Source: Burkholderiales bacterium (GTDB lineage: Bacteria; Pseudomonadota; Gammaproteobacteria; Burkholderiales; Burkholderiaceae_C). From it: a stretch of DNA of 64,000 nt. Under the pieces are notes generated by a model that was not told the DNA's origin, ran no database searches, and worked only from the letters and a program-made list of their open reading frames with translations. Where the stretch lies: the NCBI GenBank assembly GCA_017307855.1, contig JAFKGD010000004.1, forward strand, positions 1 through 64,000. Direction: 5' to 3'. Shown piece after piece: positions 53,674-61,946 of the stretch (position 1 is the stretch's first letter; each line of letters begins with the position of its first letter). A program made the translations under genes and the position numbers.

Positions 53674-54858
53674 TCACACCTGCCGGTAGAGCGTCACGAC
53701 GCAGGCTCCCCCGAGCCCGAGATTGTGCTGCAAGCCCAGGCGCGCACCCGCCACCTGCCGCTCGCCGGCCTGGCCGCGCAGCTGCCACACCAGTTCGGCG
53801 CATTGCGCGAGGCCGGTCGCACCCAGCGGATGCCCCTTGGAGAGCAGCCCGCCCGAGGGGTTGGTGACCACGCGGCCGCCATAGGTGTTCTGGCCGTCCA
53901 GCACGAATCGCTCGGCCTCGCCTTCGGGGCACAGGCCCAGCGCCTCGTAGCTGATGAGCTCGTTGGTGGTGAAGCAGTCGTGCAGCTCCGCCACCGGAAT
54001 GTCGAGTGGATCGACGCCGGCGGTCTCGTACACCTGCAGCGCCGCACGGCGTGCCATGTCGTAGCCCACCAGCTTGCGCATGTCGCTCTCGTCGAAGCTG
54101 CTGTTGCCGTCGGTCGTCATGGCCATGGCCGCGATGGCCACTCGGGTGTCCAGCCCCCGGCTGCGCGCGAAGTCGGCCGAGCACAGCACGGCCGCCGCGC
54201 CGCCGCAGGTGGGCGGGCAACATTGCAGCCGCGTGAGCGGATCGAACACCATGGGCGAGGCCAGCACTTCGTCGAGGGTGAGCGCCTCGCGGAAGATGGC
54301 GTTGGGGTTGTGCCGGGCGTGCTCGCGTGCCTTGACGGCGATGCGGGCGAACGTCTCGGCGCGCGTGCCGTAGAGCTGCATGTGCATGCGCCCCGCGCCG
54401 CCGAAGAGTTGCGCGGCGACGGGGGTGTCGGACTCCAGCCCCTGGATGGCCTGCATCGCATCGATGAGCGGCTGCGACGGATCGGGCCGGTCGGCCCACT
54501 TCGCCGAGATGGCGCCGCGCTGCATCTGCTCGAAGCCCAGCGCCAGCACGCAGTCGGCCGCGCCACTGGCCACGGCCTGGTGCGCCAGGAACAGCGCGGT
54601 GGAGCCGGTGGCGCAGTTGTTGTTGACGTTGATCACCGGAACGCCGGTCAGGCCCAGCCGGTAGGCGACGGCCTGGCCGCTGCACGAGTCGCCATACACG
54701 TAGCCCGCGTAGACCTGCTGGACGGACTGGTAGTCCACCCGCGCGTCGTCGAGCGCCGCGCGCGCGGCGCGGGCCCCCAGTTGCGGATAGGGCTCGGAGG
54801 CGCCGGGCTTGACGAAGGGCAGCATGCCCACGCCGGCCACGTGCACGGGGCGGCTCAT
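53674..54858 (-). CDS. SCP-x/lipid-transfer-type thiolase-fold protein
   Basis: 394 residues, thiolase fold. The active Cys is in NNNCATGSTALFLA (about residue 80) and [11 protein letters not shown] is the C-terminal motif. The absence of the second thiolase Cys motif and the pattern DIPVAELHDCFTTNELISYEALGL identify the SCP2-thiolase / lipid-transfer group, which often acts on sterol-type or branched side chains. It lies between the LuxR gene and the binding-protein cluster. Function: 3-ketoacyl-CoA or aldol-type cleavage, inferred. Confidence 0.8.
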   Translation of the reverse strand: MSRPVHVAGVGMLPFVKPGASEPYPQLGARAARAALDDARVDYQSVQQVYAGYVYGDSCSGQAVAYRLGLTGVPVINVNNNCATGSTALFLAHQAVASGAADCVLALGFEQMQRGAISAKWADRPDPSQPLIDAMQAIQGLESDTPVAAQLFGGAGRMHMQLYGTRAETFARIAVKAREHARHNPNAIFREALTLDEVLASPMVFDPLTRLQCCPPTCGGAAAVLCSADFARSRGLDTRVAIAAMAMTTDGNSSFDESDMRKLVGYDMARRAALQVYETAGVDPLDIPVAELHDCFTTNELISYEALGLCPEGEAERFVLDGQNTYGGRVVTNPSGGLLSKGHPLGATGLAQCAELVWQLRGQAGERQVAGARLGLQHNLGLGGACVVTLYRQV

Positions 54859-54916
54859 GGCAGGCCCCCGCTGCCCGGTCGGTTGCCGCCGGTCATGCTG
54901 GGCTGGGCAGATGACA

Positions 54917-56095
54917 TCACTTGAACTGGTCGTAGTCCAGCACGACCTTCCAGCGCCCGTTCTGCAGCTGTGACAGGCGGGCCTTGTTCGAGCCCAGGTG
55001 CTGCGTGGGCGTGAAGCGCATCGGCGGGTTGCCGAAGATGTCCGTCGGCAGCTCGCCCATGGATTCGAGCGCGCGGCCATAGCTGTCTGCGGTGATCTGC
55101 GGCCCGTTCTTCTGCAGGCCCTTGGCGAACAGGTCGATCATGGTGTAGCCGTAGGTGGAGAACACCGTCGGCGCGTCGGTGAAGCGGGACTGGTACCTGG
55201 CCGCCCAGGCGCGTACCGGCTCGGACGCGTCGTCCAGGTACGGATGCACGGCGGTGGTGGCGGCATAGAAGCCGTCCATGGCCTTGCCGCCCAGCTTGGG
55301 AATCAGGTCGGTGTAGGCCGACGAGGTCGACAGGAACACCGGCGAATAGCCCAGCTTGCGCGCCTCGGAGATCACGCCCACGGTCTCGCGGATCAGCGTG
55401 CCCATCACCACGAAGTCGCACTCGGACGCCTTCAGCCGGGCCACCTGCGACGAGAAGTCGGTGGCACCACGCTTGAAGCTGGTCTTCTCCACGATCTGCG
55501 TGCCCGCCTTGCGCAGCCCCGATTCGGCGCCCTGCACCACTTCGTGGCCGAAGTCGTCGTCCTGGTAGATGACGCAGGCGCGGCGCGAATTCGTGCTCTT
55601 GTAGAGCGGCGGCACGACGGCGTCGAGCTGGTCGAAGTACGGCGAGAGCAGCGCGAACTTGAGGCGGTCCACCGGCTCGTACATGTCGCGCGAGAGCGAC
55701 ATGGGGAACAGGTTGTAGACCCCCTTGGGCGACTGCACCTGCACCGCGGCCAGCGTGTGCACGGTGCCGAAGGTGCCGATGACGGCGAACACCTTGTCCT
55801 GGTTGACCAGCTTCTGCGCGGCCAGCACGGTGCGCCTGGGGTCGTAGCCGTTGTCCTCGACGATCAGCCGCAGCCGGCGGCCGTGCACGCCGCCCTGGGC
55901 GTTGATCTCGTCCACGCGCATCAGCATGCCGTTGCGCAGGTCCTTGCCGTAGCCGGCCACGGGGCCCGACAGGTCGCTGATGGTGCCGATCACCACTTCG
56001 CTGGCGCTGACGCCCTGGGGCTGCGCGGCGGCCAGCGTCGCGGCCAGGCCGAGCGCGGCGGCGGCCGCGACACGCCGGAATGTGCTTGTCTTCAT
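54917..56095 (-). CDS. Leu/Ile/Val-type periplasmic binding protein, paralogue 4
   Basis: 392 residues with a Sec signal (about 1-24, ending AAAQ). Type I periplasmic-binding fold: IGTISDLSGPVAGYGKDLRNGMLMRVDEIN, YQDDDFGHEVVQGAE, and a C-terminal DGRWKVV-like tail (NGRWKVVLDY). It closely resembles the next three binding proteins. It would capture a small organic acid or amino-acid-like ligand for an ABC transporter, but no permease or ATPase is present in the window. GGAGAAG ribosome site. Confidence 0.88.
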   Translation of the reverse strand: MKTSTFRRVAAAAALGLAATLAAAQPQGVSASEVVIGTISDLSGPVAGYGKDLRNGMLMRVDEINAQGGVHGRRLRLIVEDNGYDPRRTVLAAQKLVNQDKVFAVIGTFGTVHTLAAVQVQSPKGVYNLFPMSLSRDMYEPVDRLKFALLSPYFDQLDAVVPPLYKSTNSRRACVIYQDDDFGHEVVQGAESGLRKAGTQIVEKTSFKRGATDFSSQVARLKASECDFVVMGTLIRETVGVISEARKLGYSPVFLSTSSAYTDLIPKLGGKAMDGFYAATTAVHPYLDDASEPVRAWAARYQSRFTDAPTVFSTYGYTMIDLFAKGLQKNGPQITADSYGRALESMGELPTDIFGNPPMRFTPTQHLGSNKARLSQLQNGRWKVVLDYDQFK

Positions 56096-56130
56096 GTCGT
56101 TCTTCTCCTTCGCGCCGTTCTGCCGCGCGC

Positions 56131-57309
56131 TCACTTCGCCATCTGGTCGTAGTCGAGCACGACCTTCCAGCGCCCGTCCTGGATCTGCGACAGGCGAGCC
56201 TTGTTCGAGGCCAGGTGCCTGTCGGGGCCGAAGCTCATCTCGGGCATGCCGAACATGTCGACCGGCGTCCTCAGGCCTTCGATGGCGCGTGCGAGCGCGT
56301 CGGTGTCGAGGTTGGCGCCGGCCTTGTCCATGGCCTGCACCAGGCGATCGGCGATCACGTAGCCGTAGATCGAGTAGGCCGTCGGCGGCTCGTTGAACTG
56401 GCTGCGGTAGCTGGCCATCCAGGGCTTGAGGTTCTCGGGCGCCGTGTCCTCGTATGGATGCTGCACCGTCATGGTGGAGTAGAAGCCGTCCATCGGCTTG
56501 CCGCCGAGCTTGTGGATCAGGTCGGTGTAGGTGCCGAAGGCGCCCAGGAACGTGGGGTTGAAGTCGATGCGGCGCGCTTCGTTGATGGTGCCCACGGTCT
56601 CGCGGATCAGCGTGCCGGTGACGACGAAGTCGCAGCCGGCGGCCTTCATGCGCGCCACCTGCGACGAGAACTCGGTGGCGCCGCGCTTGAAGCTGGTCTT
56701 CTCGACCAGCTCGACACCGACCGACTTGAGGCCGGCCTCGGTGCCGCGCAGGATCTCCAGGCCGTACTCGTCGTCCTGGTAGATGATGCAGGGCTTGCCC
56801 GCCTTCTTCTCGCGGTAGAGCCGCGCCGAGGCCGGCGCGATCTGCTCGTAGTACGACGAGATGAAGGCGAACTTGAGCTTGTTCACCGGCTCGTACATGT
56901 CGCGCGAGAGCGCGGCCGGAAAGAAGTTCATCACGTTGCGCTGCATCTGCACCGGCAGCGCCGCGTTGTTCACGCCGGTGCCCAGCGAGCCGGCCATCAC
57001 GAACACCTTGTCCTGGTTGACCAGCTTCTGCGCGGCCAGCACGGCGCGGCGCGGGTCGTAGCCGGTGTCCTCCACCAGCAGCCGCAGCCGGCGGCCGTGC
57101 ACGCCGCCCTTCTGGTTGGCTTCGTTGATGCGCTGCAGCATGCCGTTGCGCAGGTCCTTGCCGTAGCCGGCCAGCGGCCCCGAGAGATCCTGCAACGTGC
57201 CGATCAGGATCTCGTCGCGGCTCACGCCCTGGGCCTGGGCGAAGGCGCTGCCGCAGGCCAGGAGGGCTGCCGTGGCGATCAGCTGTCGGGTGGTCGTGGC
57301 GAAGGTCAT
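56131..57309 (-). CDS. Leu/Ile/Val-type periplasmic binding protein, paralogue 3
   Basis: 392 residues; signal peptide about 1-25 (ending AFAQAQ). The same fold and motifs as its neighbours: IGTLQDLSGPLAGYGKDLRNGM, YQDDEYGLEILRGTE, TSFKRGATEFSSQVAR, DGRWKVVLDYD. The gap to paralogue 2 (140 bp) is the longest within the group and contains operator-like site 3, so transcription may restart here. Confidence 0.88.
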   Translation of the reverse strand: MTFATTTRQLIATAALLACGSAFAQAQGVSRDEILIGTLQDLSGPLAGYGKDLRNGMLQRINEANQKGGVHGRRLRLLVEDTGYDPRRAVLAAQKLVNQDKVFVMAGSLGTGVNNAALPVQMQRNVMNFFPAALSRDMYEPVNKLKFAFISSYYEQIAPASARLYREKKAGKPCIIYQDDEYGLEILRGTEAGLKSVGVELVEKTSFKRGATEFSSQVARMKAAGCDFVVTGTLIRETVGTINEARRIDFNPTFLGAFGTYTDLIHKLGGKPMDGFYSTMTVQHPYEDTAPENLKPWMASYRSQFNEPPTAYSIYGYVIADRLVQAMDKAGANLDTDALARAIEGLRTPVDMFGMPEMSFGPDRHLASNKARLSQIQDGRWKVVLDYDQMAK

Positions 57310-57398
57310 GGTTGTCTCCGTAGGTGGGTCGGCCGGGATGCGTGTGCCCCGGTCCTGTTGTCGCGCCTGAACGTTAAGCAGGCCGCCGGGCGCCGGTA

Positions 57399-57414
57399 TC
57401 GTCGTATCCGACGA
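57399..57414. promoter_or_regulatory. Palindromic operator-like site 3
   Basis: TCGTCGTATCCGACGA: same 6-bp half-sites as sites 1 and 2, in the gap 90 bp upstream of binding-protein paralogue 3. Its position suggests control of paralogues 3 and 4, the SCP-x thiolase and possibly the LuxR gene. Confidence 0.55.
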
Positions 57415-57449
57415 GGCCGGCGCCAGCGGGGCTCAGGCTTTTCCCTCAG

Positions 57450-58649
57450 TCAGGGGCCGACCACGACCCAGCGGCCGTCACGGATCTGCGACAGGCGCAC
57501 CACTTCGCTGCCCAGCCGCTTGGTGGGCGTGAAGGTGAGCTCGCCCGTGCCGTAGGGCGTGGCGGGCAGCGAGCCGGTTTCCATCGCGCGCGTCAGCGTC
57601 TCGGGCGTGAGGTCGCGGCCGGCCTTCTGCGCCGCCTGGGCGAACAGGTCGATCACGACGTAGCCGTAGGTGGAGAACACCGTGGCGTCTTCCGAGAAGC
57701 GCGCCTTGTAGCTGGACGCGAATCGGCGCAGCTCGGCCGGGCCGCTGTCGGTGTAGGGCTGCTCCACGCTCATCGTGACGTAGAGCCCCTCGACGTCCTT
57801 GCCGCCCAGATCGACCACGGCGCTCGAGTAGGCACCCGGGGAGCCGAGGAACACCGGCTTGAAGCCGAGCTTGCGCGCCTCGGACATCACGCCCACCGTC
57901 TCGCGCACCACCGTGCCCAGCACCACCATGTCGCAGCGTGCCGCGGCCAGCCGGGCCACCTGCGACGAGAAGTCGGTGGCGCCGCGCTTGTAGCTGGTCT
58001 TCTCGACCATCGCCATGCCGGCGTCCTTGAGCCCGGCCTCGGCGCCGCGCAGGATCTCCAGCCCGAACTCGTCGTCCTGGTAGAGCGCGCAGACGCGGCT
58101 GGCGTTGGCCTGTTTCGCCAGCCTGGGCGTGTGCGTGCCCAGCTGCTGGAAATACGGCGAGAGGAACGCGAACTTGAGCGGGCCGGGCGGCTCGTACACC
58201 TCGCGCGTCGAGGTGAGCGGGAAGAAGTTGATGGCCTTCTTCTGCGTGAGCAGCGGCACCGTGGCCAGCGTGGTGGCGGTGCCGATCTGGCCCACCATCA
58301 GCATGGCGCCGTCGCGGCCGAACAGCTTCTGCGTGCCCAGCACGGCGCGCTTGGGGTCGTAGCCATGGTCTTCGACCAGCAGCGTGAGCTTGCGTCCGTG
58401 GATGCCGCCCTGCGCGTTGATCTCGTCCACGCGCAGGCGCATGCCGTTCATGGCCTGCTTGCCGGGGCCGGCCAGCGGACCCGACAGGTCCTGCAGCGTG
58501 GCCAGGCGGATTTCGGTGGGGCTGACGCCCTCGGCCTGCGCCAGCGCCGGGCGCGGCAGCAGGGCCGGCGCCAGCGCCAGTGCGAAGGCCGAGGCGAGGA
58601 CGAGCTTCGTCCGCGCGGGCGCGCGGCCCGCGATCGATGGTGTGGTCAT
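57450..58649 (-). CDS. Leu/Ile/Val-type periplasmic binding protein, paralogue 2
   Basis: 399 residues; long signal peptide (about 1-37, ending PALAQA). LATLQDLSGPLAGPGKQAMNGMRLRVDEIN, YQDDEFGLEILRGAEAGL and TSYKRGATDFSSQVAR. Ends DGRWVVVGP without the DYDQ tail of paralogues 3 and 4. 20 bp after the NTF2-like gene. Confidence 0.88.
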   Translation of the reverse strand: MTTPSIAGRAPARTKLVLASAFALALAPALLPRPALAQAEGVSPTEIRLATLQDLSGPLAGPGKQAMNGMRLRVDEINAQGGIHGRKLTLLVEDHGYDPKRAVLGTQKLFGRDGAMLMVGQIGTATTLATVPLLTQKKAINFFPLTSTREVYEPPGPLKFAFLSPYFQQLGTHTPRLAKQANASRVCALYQDDEFGLEILRGAEAGLKDAGMAMVEKTSYKRGATDFSSQVARLAAARCDMVVLGTVVRETVGVMSEARKLGFKPVFLGSPGAYSSAVVDLGGKDVEGLYVTMSVEQPYTDSGPAELRRFASSYKARFSEDATVFSTYGYVVIDLFAQAAQKAGRDLTPETLTRAMETGSLPATPYGTGELTFTPTKRLGSEVVRLSQIRDGRWVVVGP

Positions 58650-58669
58650 GGGGTGCTCCAGGGGCGCCG

Positions 58670-59083
58670 TCAGGCGGCGGCCTTCTCAAGCAGCGGCTTG
58701 AGCTGCATGCGGTCGAAGTAGACGGTGTCGCGCGCGATCTGGTCGCCGCGCACCATCACCAGGTCCATGCCCTTGGTGAGCAGGCGGTCGGTGGAGCCCG
58801 GGCGCCAGACTTCCATGTCCCAGAACACGACGATGCCGTTCTGGCCTTCGAGCCGGTAGTGCTCGTAGATGGCCCAGCGCGAGTCCCAGGCCTTGAAGTA
58901 GCTGCGCAGGTAGTTGCGCAGCCGGTCGCGCCCCTCGATCTTCACGCCGGCGCCCGGCTCGCTGTACTGCACGTCCTCGGTGTAGTAGTTGAGTGTGGCC
59001 TCGATGTCTCGCTGGTCCCAGCAGCGCGTGAGGCGCTCGGTCACGTCCAGCAGGTGTTCGGTGCTGCGAAGTTCGGTCGTCAT
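58670..59083 (-). CDS. SnoaL/NTF2-like small protein
   Basis: 137 residues, one alpha+beta cone domain of the NTF2/SnoaL type: LTRCWDQRDIEATLNYYTEDVQYSE near 18-42, then LRNYLRSYFKAW, and a beta sheet to the end (YFDRMQLKPLLE). Such folds include ketosteroid isomerase and polyketide cyclase enzymes. It lies between two binding-protein genes, which is unusual, and may isomerise or bind the pathway substrate. Confidence 0.75.
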   Translation of the reverse strand: MTTELRSTEHLLDVTERLTRCWDQRDIEATLNYYTEDVQYSEPGAGVKIEGRDRLRNYLRSYFKAWDSRWAIYEHYRLEGQNGIVVFWDMEVWRPGSTDRLLTKGMDLVMVRGDQIARDTVYFDRMQLKPLLEKAAA

Positions 59084-59125
59084 GTGTGTGTCTCCTTTGG
59101 AAAATGGATGCGGGGGCGCGGGCGG

Positions 59126-60286
59126 CTATTCGGCCGCGATCCAGCGCCCGTCCTTGATGCGGGCCAGGCGGATGGTGTCGATGCCGATGCGCTTGGTGGG
59201 GCTGTAGCTCACCTCGGGCGTGCCGAACAGGGTGGCGGGCAGGCGCGTGGTCTCCAGCGCCTTCACGAGGCTGGCCGTGGTGAGCTGCGGGCCCGCCGCG
59301 CGCGCGGCGTTGGCGAAGCTCTCGACCACGAAGTAGCCCTGGGCCGAGAACACGCTGGGGTCTTCCTTGAACGCGGCCTTGTAGCGCTGCGACCAGGCGC
59401 GCGACTCGGCCGGGCCGCTGTCGGCATAGGGCTGGTCCAGCACGACGGTGGCGTACAGGCCTTCGACGTTGTCGCCGCCCAGCTTGGGCACGGTGGCCGA
59501 GTAGGCCGACACGGTGGAGACGAAGGCGGGCTTGTAGCCGATCTTGCGTGCCTCGGTCATCACGCCCACCGTCTCGCGGATCACGGTGCCCAGCACCACC
59601 GCGTCGCAGCCGGCAGCGGCCGTGCGCGCCACCTGCGACGAGAAGTCCGTCGCGCCGCGCTTGTAGCTGGTGCGCTCGACCACGGGCAGGCCCGCCGCCT
59701 TCAGGCCCGCTTCGGCGCCGCGCAGGATCTCCTGGCCGAACTCGTCGTCCTGGTAGATCACGCACACCTTCCTGGCGTTCACCTGCTTGAGGAACGGCGG
59801 CATGGCCTTGGAGAGCTGGTCGACGTAAGACGGCAGGTAGGCGAACATCAGCGGCTGCGGCGGCTCGTACGTGAGTGCCGTGGCCGTGAGCGGCATGAAG
59901 TTGACCGTGTCCTTCTGCCTGAGCAGCGGCGCCGACGCCATCATCGTCGCCGTGCCCAGCTGCCCCACCACCGCGAAGATGCCGTCGCGGTCGATCAGCT
60001 TCTGCGCGCCCAGCACCGCCTTCTTCGGGTCGTAGCCGTGGTCTTCCACCAGCAGCCGCAGCTGTCGCCCGTTGATGCCGCCCTGGGCATTGATCTCGTC
60101 CACGCGCATCTGCATGCCGTCGCGCGCGTCCTTGCCGGCACTGGCCAGCGCGCCCGAGAGGTCCAGCAGCGTGCCGATGCGGATCTCCTTGTCGGTCACC
60201 CCGCGCGCCTGGGCCTGCGCGGCGCCTGCGCCAGCCATCATCACCAGGGCCAGCAGGCTGGCCCTCACACGAATCGTCGTCTTCAA
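59126..60286 (-). CDS. Leu/Ile/Val-type periplasmic binding protein, paralogue 1 (TTG start)
   Basis: 386 residues; signal peptide about 1-25 (SLLALVMMAGAGAAQAQA). IGTLLDLSGALASAGKDARDGMQMRVDEIN, YQDDEFGQEILRGAEAGL and DGRWIAAE at the end. No ATG fits: the frame begins at TTG (60284-60286) with a GAAGGAGACAT ribosome site, and starting elsewhere would drop the signal peptide. This is the most upstream of four tandem paralogues (about 390 residues each). Confidence 0.85.
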   Translation of the reverse strand: MKTTIRVRASLLALVMMAGAGAAQAQARGVTDKEIRIGTLLDLSGALASAGKDARDGMQMRVDEINAQGGINGRQLRLLVEDHGYDPKKAVLGAQKLIDRDGIFAVVGQLGTATMMASAPLLRQKDTVNFMPLTATALTYEPPQPLMFAYLPSYVDQLSKAMPPFLKQVNARKVCVIYQDDEFGQEILRGAEAGLKAAGLPVVERTSYKRGATDFSSQVARTAAAGCDAVVLGTVIRETVGVMTEARKIGYKPAFVSTVSAYSATVPKLGGDNVEGLYATVVLDQPYADSGPAESRAWSQRYKAAFKEDPSVFSAQGYFVVESFANAARAAGPQLTTASLVKALETTRLPATLFGTPEVSYSPTKRIGIDTIRLARIKDGRWIAAE

Positions 60287-60351
60287 GATATGTCTCCTTC
60301 TGTTCGGGTCTTCCGTCGATCCGGCGCGCGCGACGCGGCGTGCGCCCCGTA

Positions 60352-61473
60352 CTACATCGTGGGCAGGTGCTCCACCTCCGTGTACTGGCCGTAGCCTTGC
60401 GACAGACCGCACTGCAGCGCGCCGTAGCCCACGCGCGTGCCGTCGCCGATCTCCAGCACCTGGTCGGCGATGCTGCGCAGCACGGCACGGTCCGCGGCAT
60501 CGGCGAAGTTCCAGCGCGTGCTGCCCTCGTGCAGCGGCCCCTTGTCGTCGCCGTGGTTCCAGCCATCGAGGCCGCCGTAGAGGCCGCCCTTGAGGAAGTA
60601 GCGGCCCGGCAGGGCACGCAGGGTCAGATCCATCGACGAGCCGTCGGCGAAGCCCAGGCTCATGCGCCCGCCGGTGACGACCTGGCTGGGCGCGCGCGCA
60701 TCCCAGTCCAGCGCGTGCTGCACGGACGTGATGGGCACCGGGGCAGCGTCCCCGCCCCGCCGGCCGCTGCGCGAGCCGCCGAGGAAACGCACCTTGCCCG
60801 GGGCCTTCTCCTTGAGGAAGAAATGCACCGCCTCGTCCTCGAACTGCAGGCAGGCGAAGGCGTAGAACATCGGCGGAAAGCGCGAGGGCGCGTGGTCGCC
60901 CGATTCGGTGCGCAGCTCCAGCCGGCGGCCCCACGAGCGGTCGCGCGCGCCCCAGCAGCCCCGGGTGTCCACGTCCACGCGCCGGCCGTCGAATTCGATC
61001 CAGCCCTCGTAGCGGCCGAGCTGCACGAAGCGGTTGACGTCGGAGTAGAGCGTGCCGTCCTTCTGGATCAGCTCGCGGCCCTCCTCGTTGGGCTCCATGC
61101 GGCCGTGGAACAGCAGGTCCATGGCCACGCCCGATGCATTGGGCGTGACGACCAGGCGGTGGCGGTCGAACCCGGCCTGCACCTCGATGCGCAAGGCCCC
61201 GGCCTCGGGATCGAGCGGCCGGTCGCCCGCGTGGCGCGACACCTGGTAGTCGAACTGCCGGCCGTCCAGCGAGACGCCGGCATAGCCATCGATCACGCCG
61301 CGTCCGGGATAGCGTCCCATGCCGACGTTGAACGCGAGCCGGCCGTCCGGCACCCCGTGGCCGGTGTACCAGAAGCGTTCCGTGAACAGGGTGATGCCCG
61401 AATCGTCGGCCGCCGGCTCGTGCAGCGGCAGCGCGGTCTGGTGGCCGAAGTGGTCGTCTCGTGGCGTGATCAT
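60352..61473 (-). CDS. DUF7064/CrtC-like (AttH-fold) protein, copy 2
   Basis: 373 residues, beta-rich, no signal peptide. GACARDRSWGRRLEL-type motif near residue 180 (WGARDRSWGRRLELRTE) parallels the DHSWGP motif of copy 1 at 34.4 kb. Such paired copies at the two ends of the island suggest they handle the same hydrophobic substrate class. GAAGGAGGG ribosome site before the ATG; its first codons overlap the stop of the upstream gene. Confidence 0.6.
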   Translation of the reverse strand: MITPRDDHFGHQTALPLHEPAADDSGITLFTERFWYTGHGVPDGRLAFNVGMGRYPGRGVIDGYAGVSLDGRQFDYQVSRHAGDRPLDPEAGALRIEVQAGFDRHRLVVTPNASGVAMDLLFHGRMEPNEEGRELIQKDGTLYSDVNRFVQLGRYEGWIEFDGRRVDVDTRGCWGARDRSWGRRLELRTESGDHAPSRFPPMFYAFACLQFEDEAVHFFLKEKAPGKVRFLGGSRSGRRGGDAAPVPITSVQHALDWDARAPSQVVTGGRMSLGFADGSSMDLTLRALPGRYFLKGGLYGGLDGWNHGDDKGPLHEGSTRWNFADAADRAVLRSIADQVLEIGDGTRVGYGALQCGLSQGYGQYTEVEHLPTM

Positions 61474-61946
61474 GTGCCCTCCTTCGCAGTGGCGGGCGCA
61501 GCGCGCCGGCGCGTCAGCTTGCCCAGGTGGCTGGGCGCCATGAAGCGCAGATCGGCCTCGGCCGCCGCGCGGCCATAGGCCAGCAATGCACGCCCGATCG
61601 GCGGAGCCAGCGCCCTGCCCCCGCCCACCTGCGCCGCCGCCCAGGCATCGCAGTCATGGATGGCCTGCTCCAGCGCCACGGCGTCGGTGCGGGCGGGCAA
61701 GCCGTCCGGCATCCCCGTGGCGCCGGCTGCGGCCAGCCGGGCGAACGCGTCGCGCCGCGCCTGCAGGCGATCGGCCAGCGGCGCAGGATCCCAGGCCACG
61801 GTGACGGACAACTGCGCCAGCACCTGCAGCATGCTGGCTGCCGCGGCGCGCGAGGACGCGTCGTCCAGATGCGGCATCAGCTGCTGCTCGACGGTCTCGG
61901 CCATGGCGGCGAAGATCATCTGCGGCGTTTCGGTGAGCGGGTTCAT
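61470..61946 (-). CDS. Small helical protein of the acyl-CoA cluster
   Basis: 158 residues, predicted all-helical, no signal or transmembrane segment. Its first 40 residues (ETPQMIFAAMAETVEQQLMPHL) and size recall the helical partner domains (DUF6285-like) that accompany APH-type phosphotransferases, such as the one fused at 32.9 kb, but the similarity is weak. It overlaps both neighbours by 4 bp, so it is translated with them. Function unknown. Confidence 0.55.
   Translation of the reverse strand: MNPLTETPQMIFAAMAETVEQQLMPHLDDASSRAAAASMLQVLAQLSVTVAWDPAPLADRLQARRDAFARLAAAGATGMPDGLPARTDAVALEQAIHDCDAWAAAQVGGGRALAPPIGRALLAYGRAAAEADLRFMAPSHLGKLTRRRAAPATAKEGT

Noticed and set aside
50613..53867. 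Over 1000-codon open frame opposite the LuxR-type regulator
   Set aside because: Antisense to a well-supported regulator with Walker and HTH motifs; composition is typical of shadow frames in high-GC DNA.
60270..60290. Fourth copy of the TCGTCG palindrome upstream of binding-protein paralogue 1
   Set aside because: Only one half-site is present (ATCGTCGTCTT) and it is inside the start of the coding sequence.
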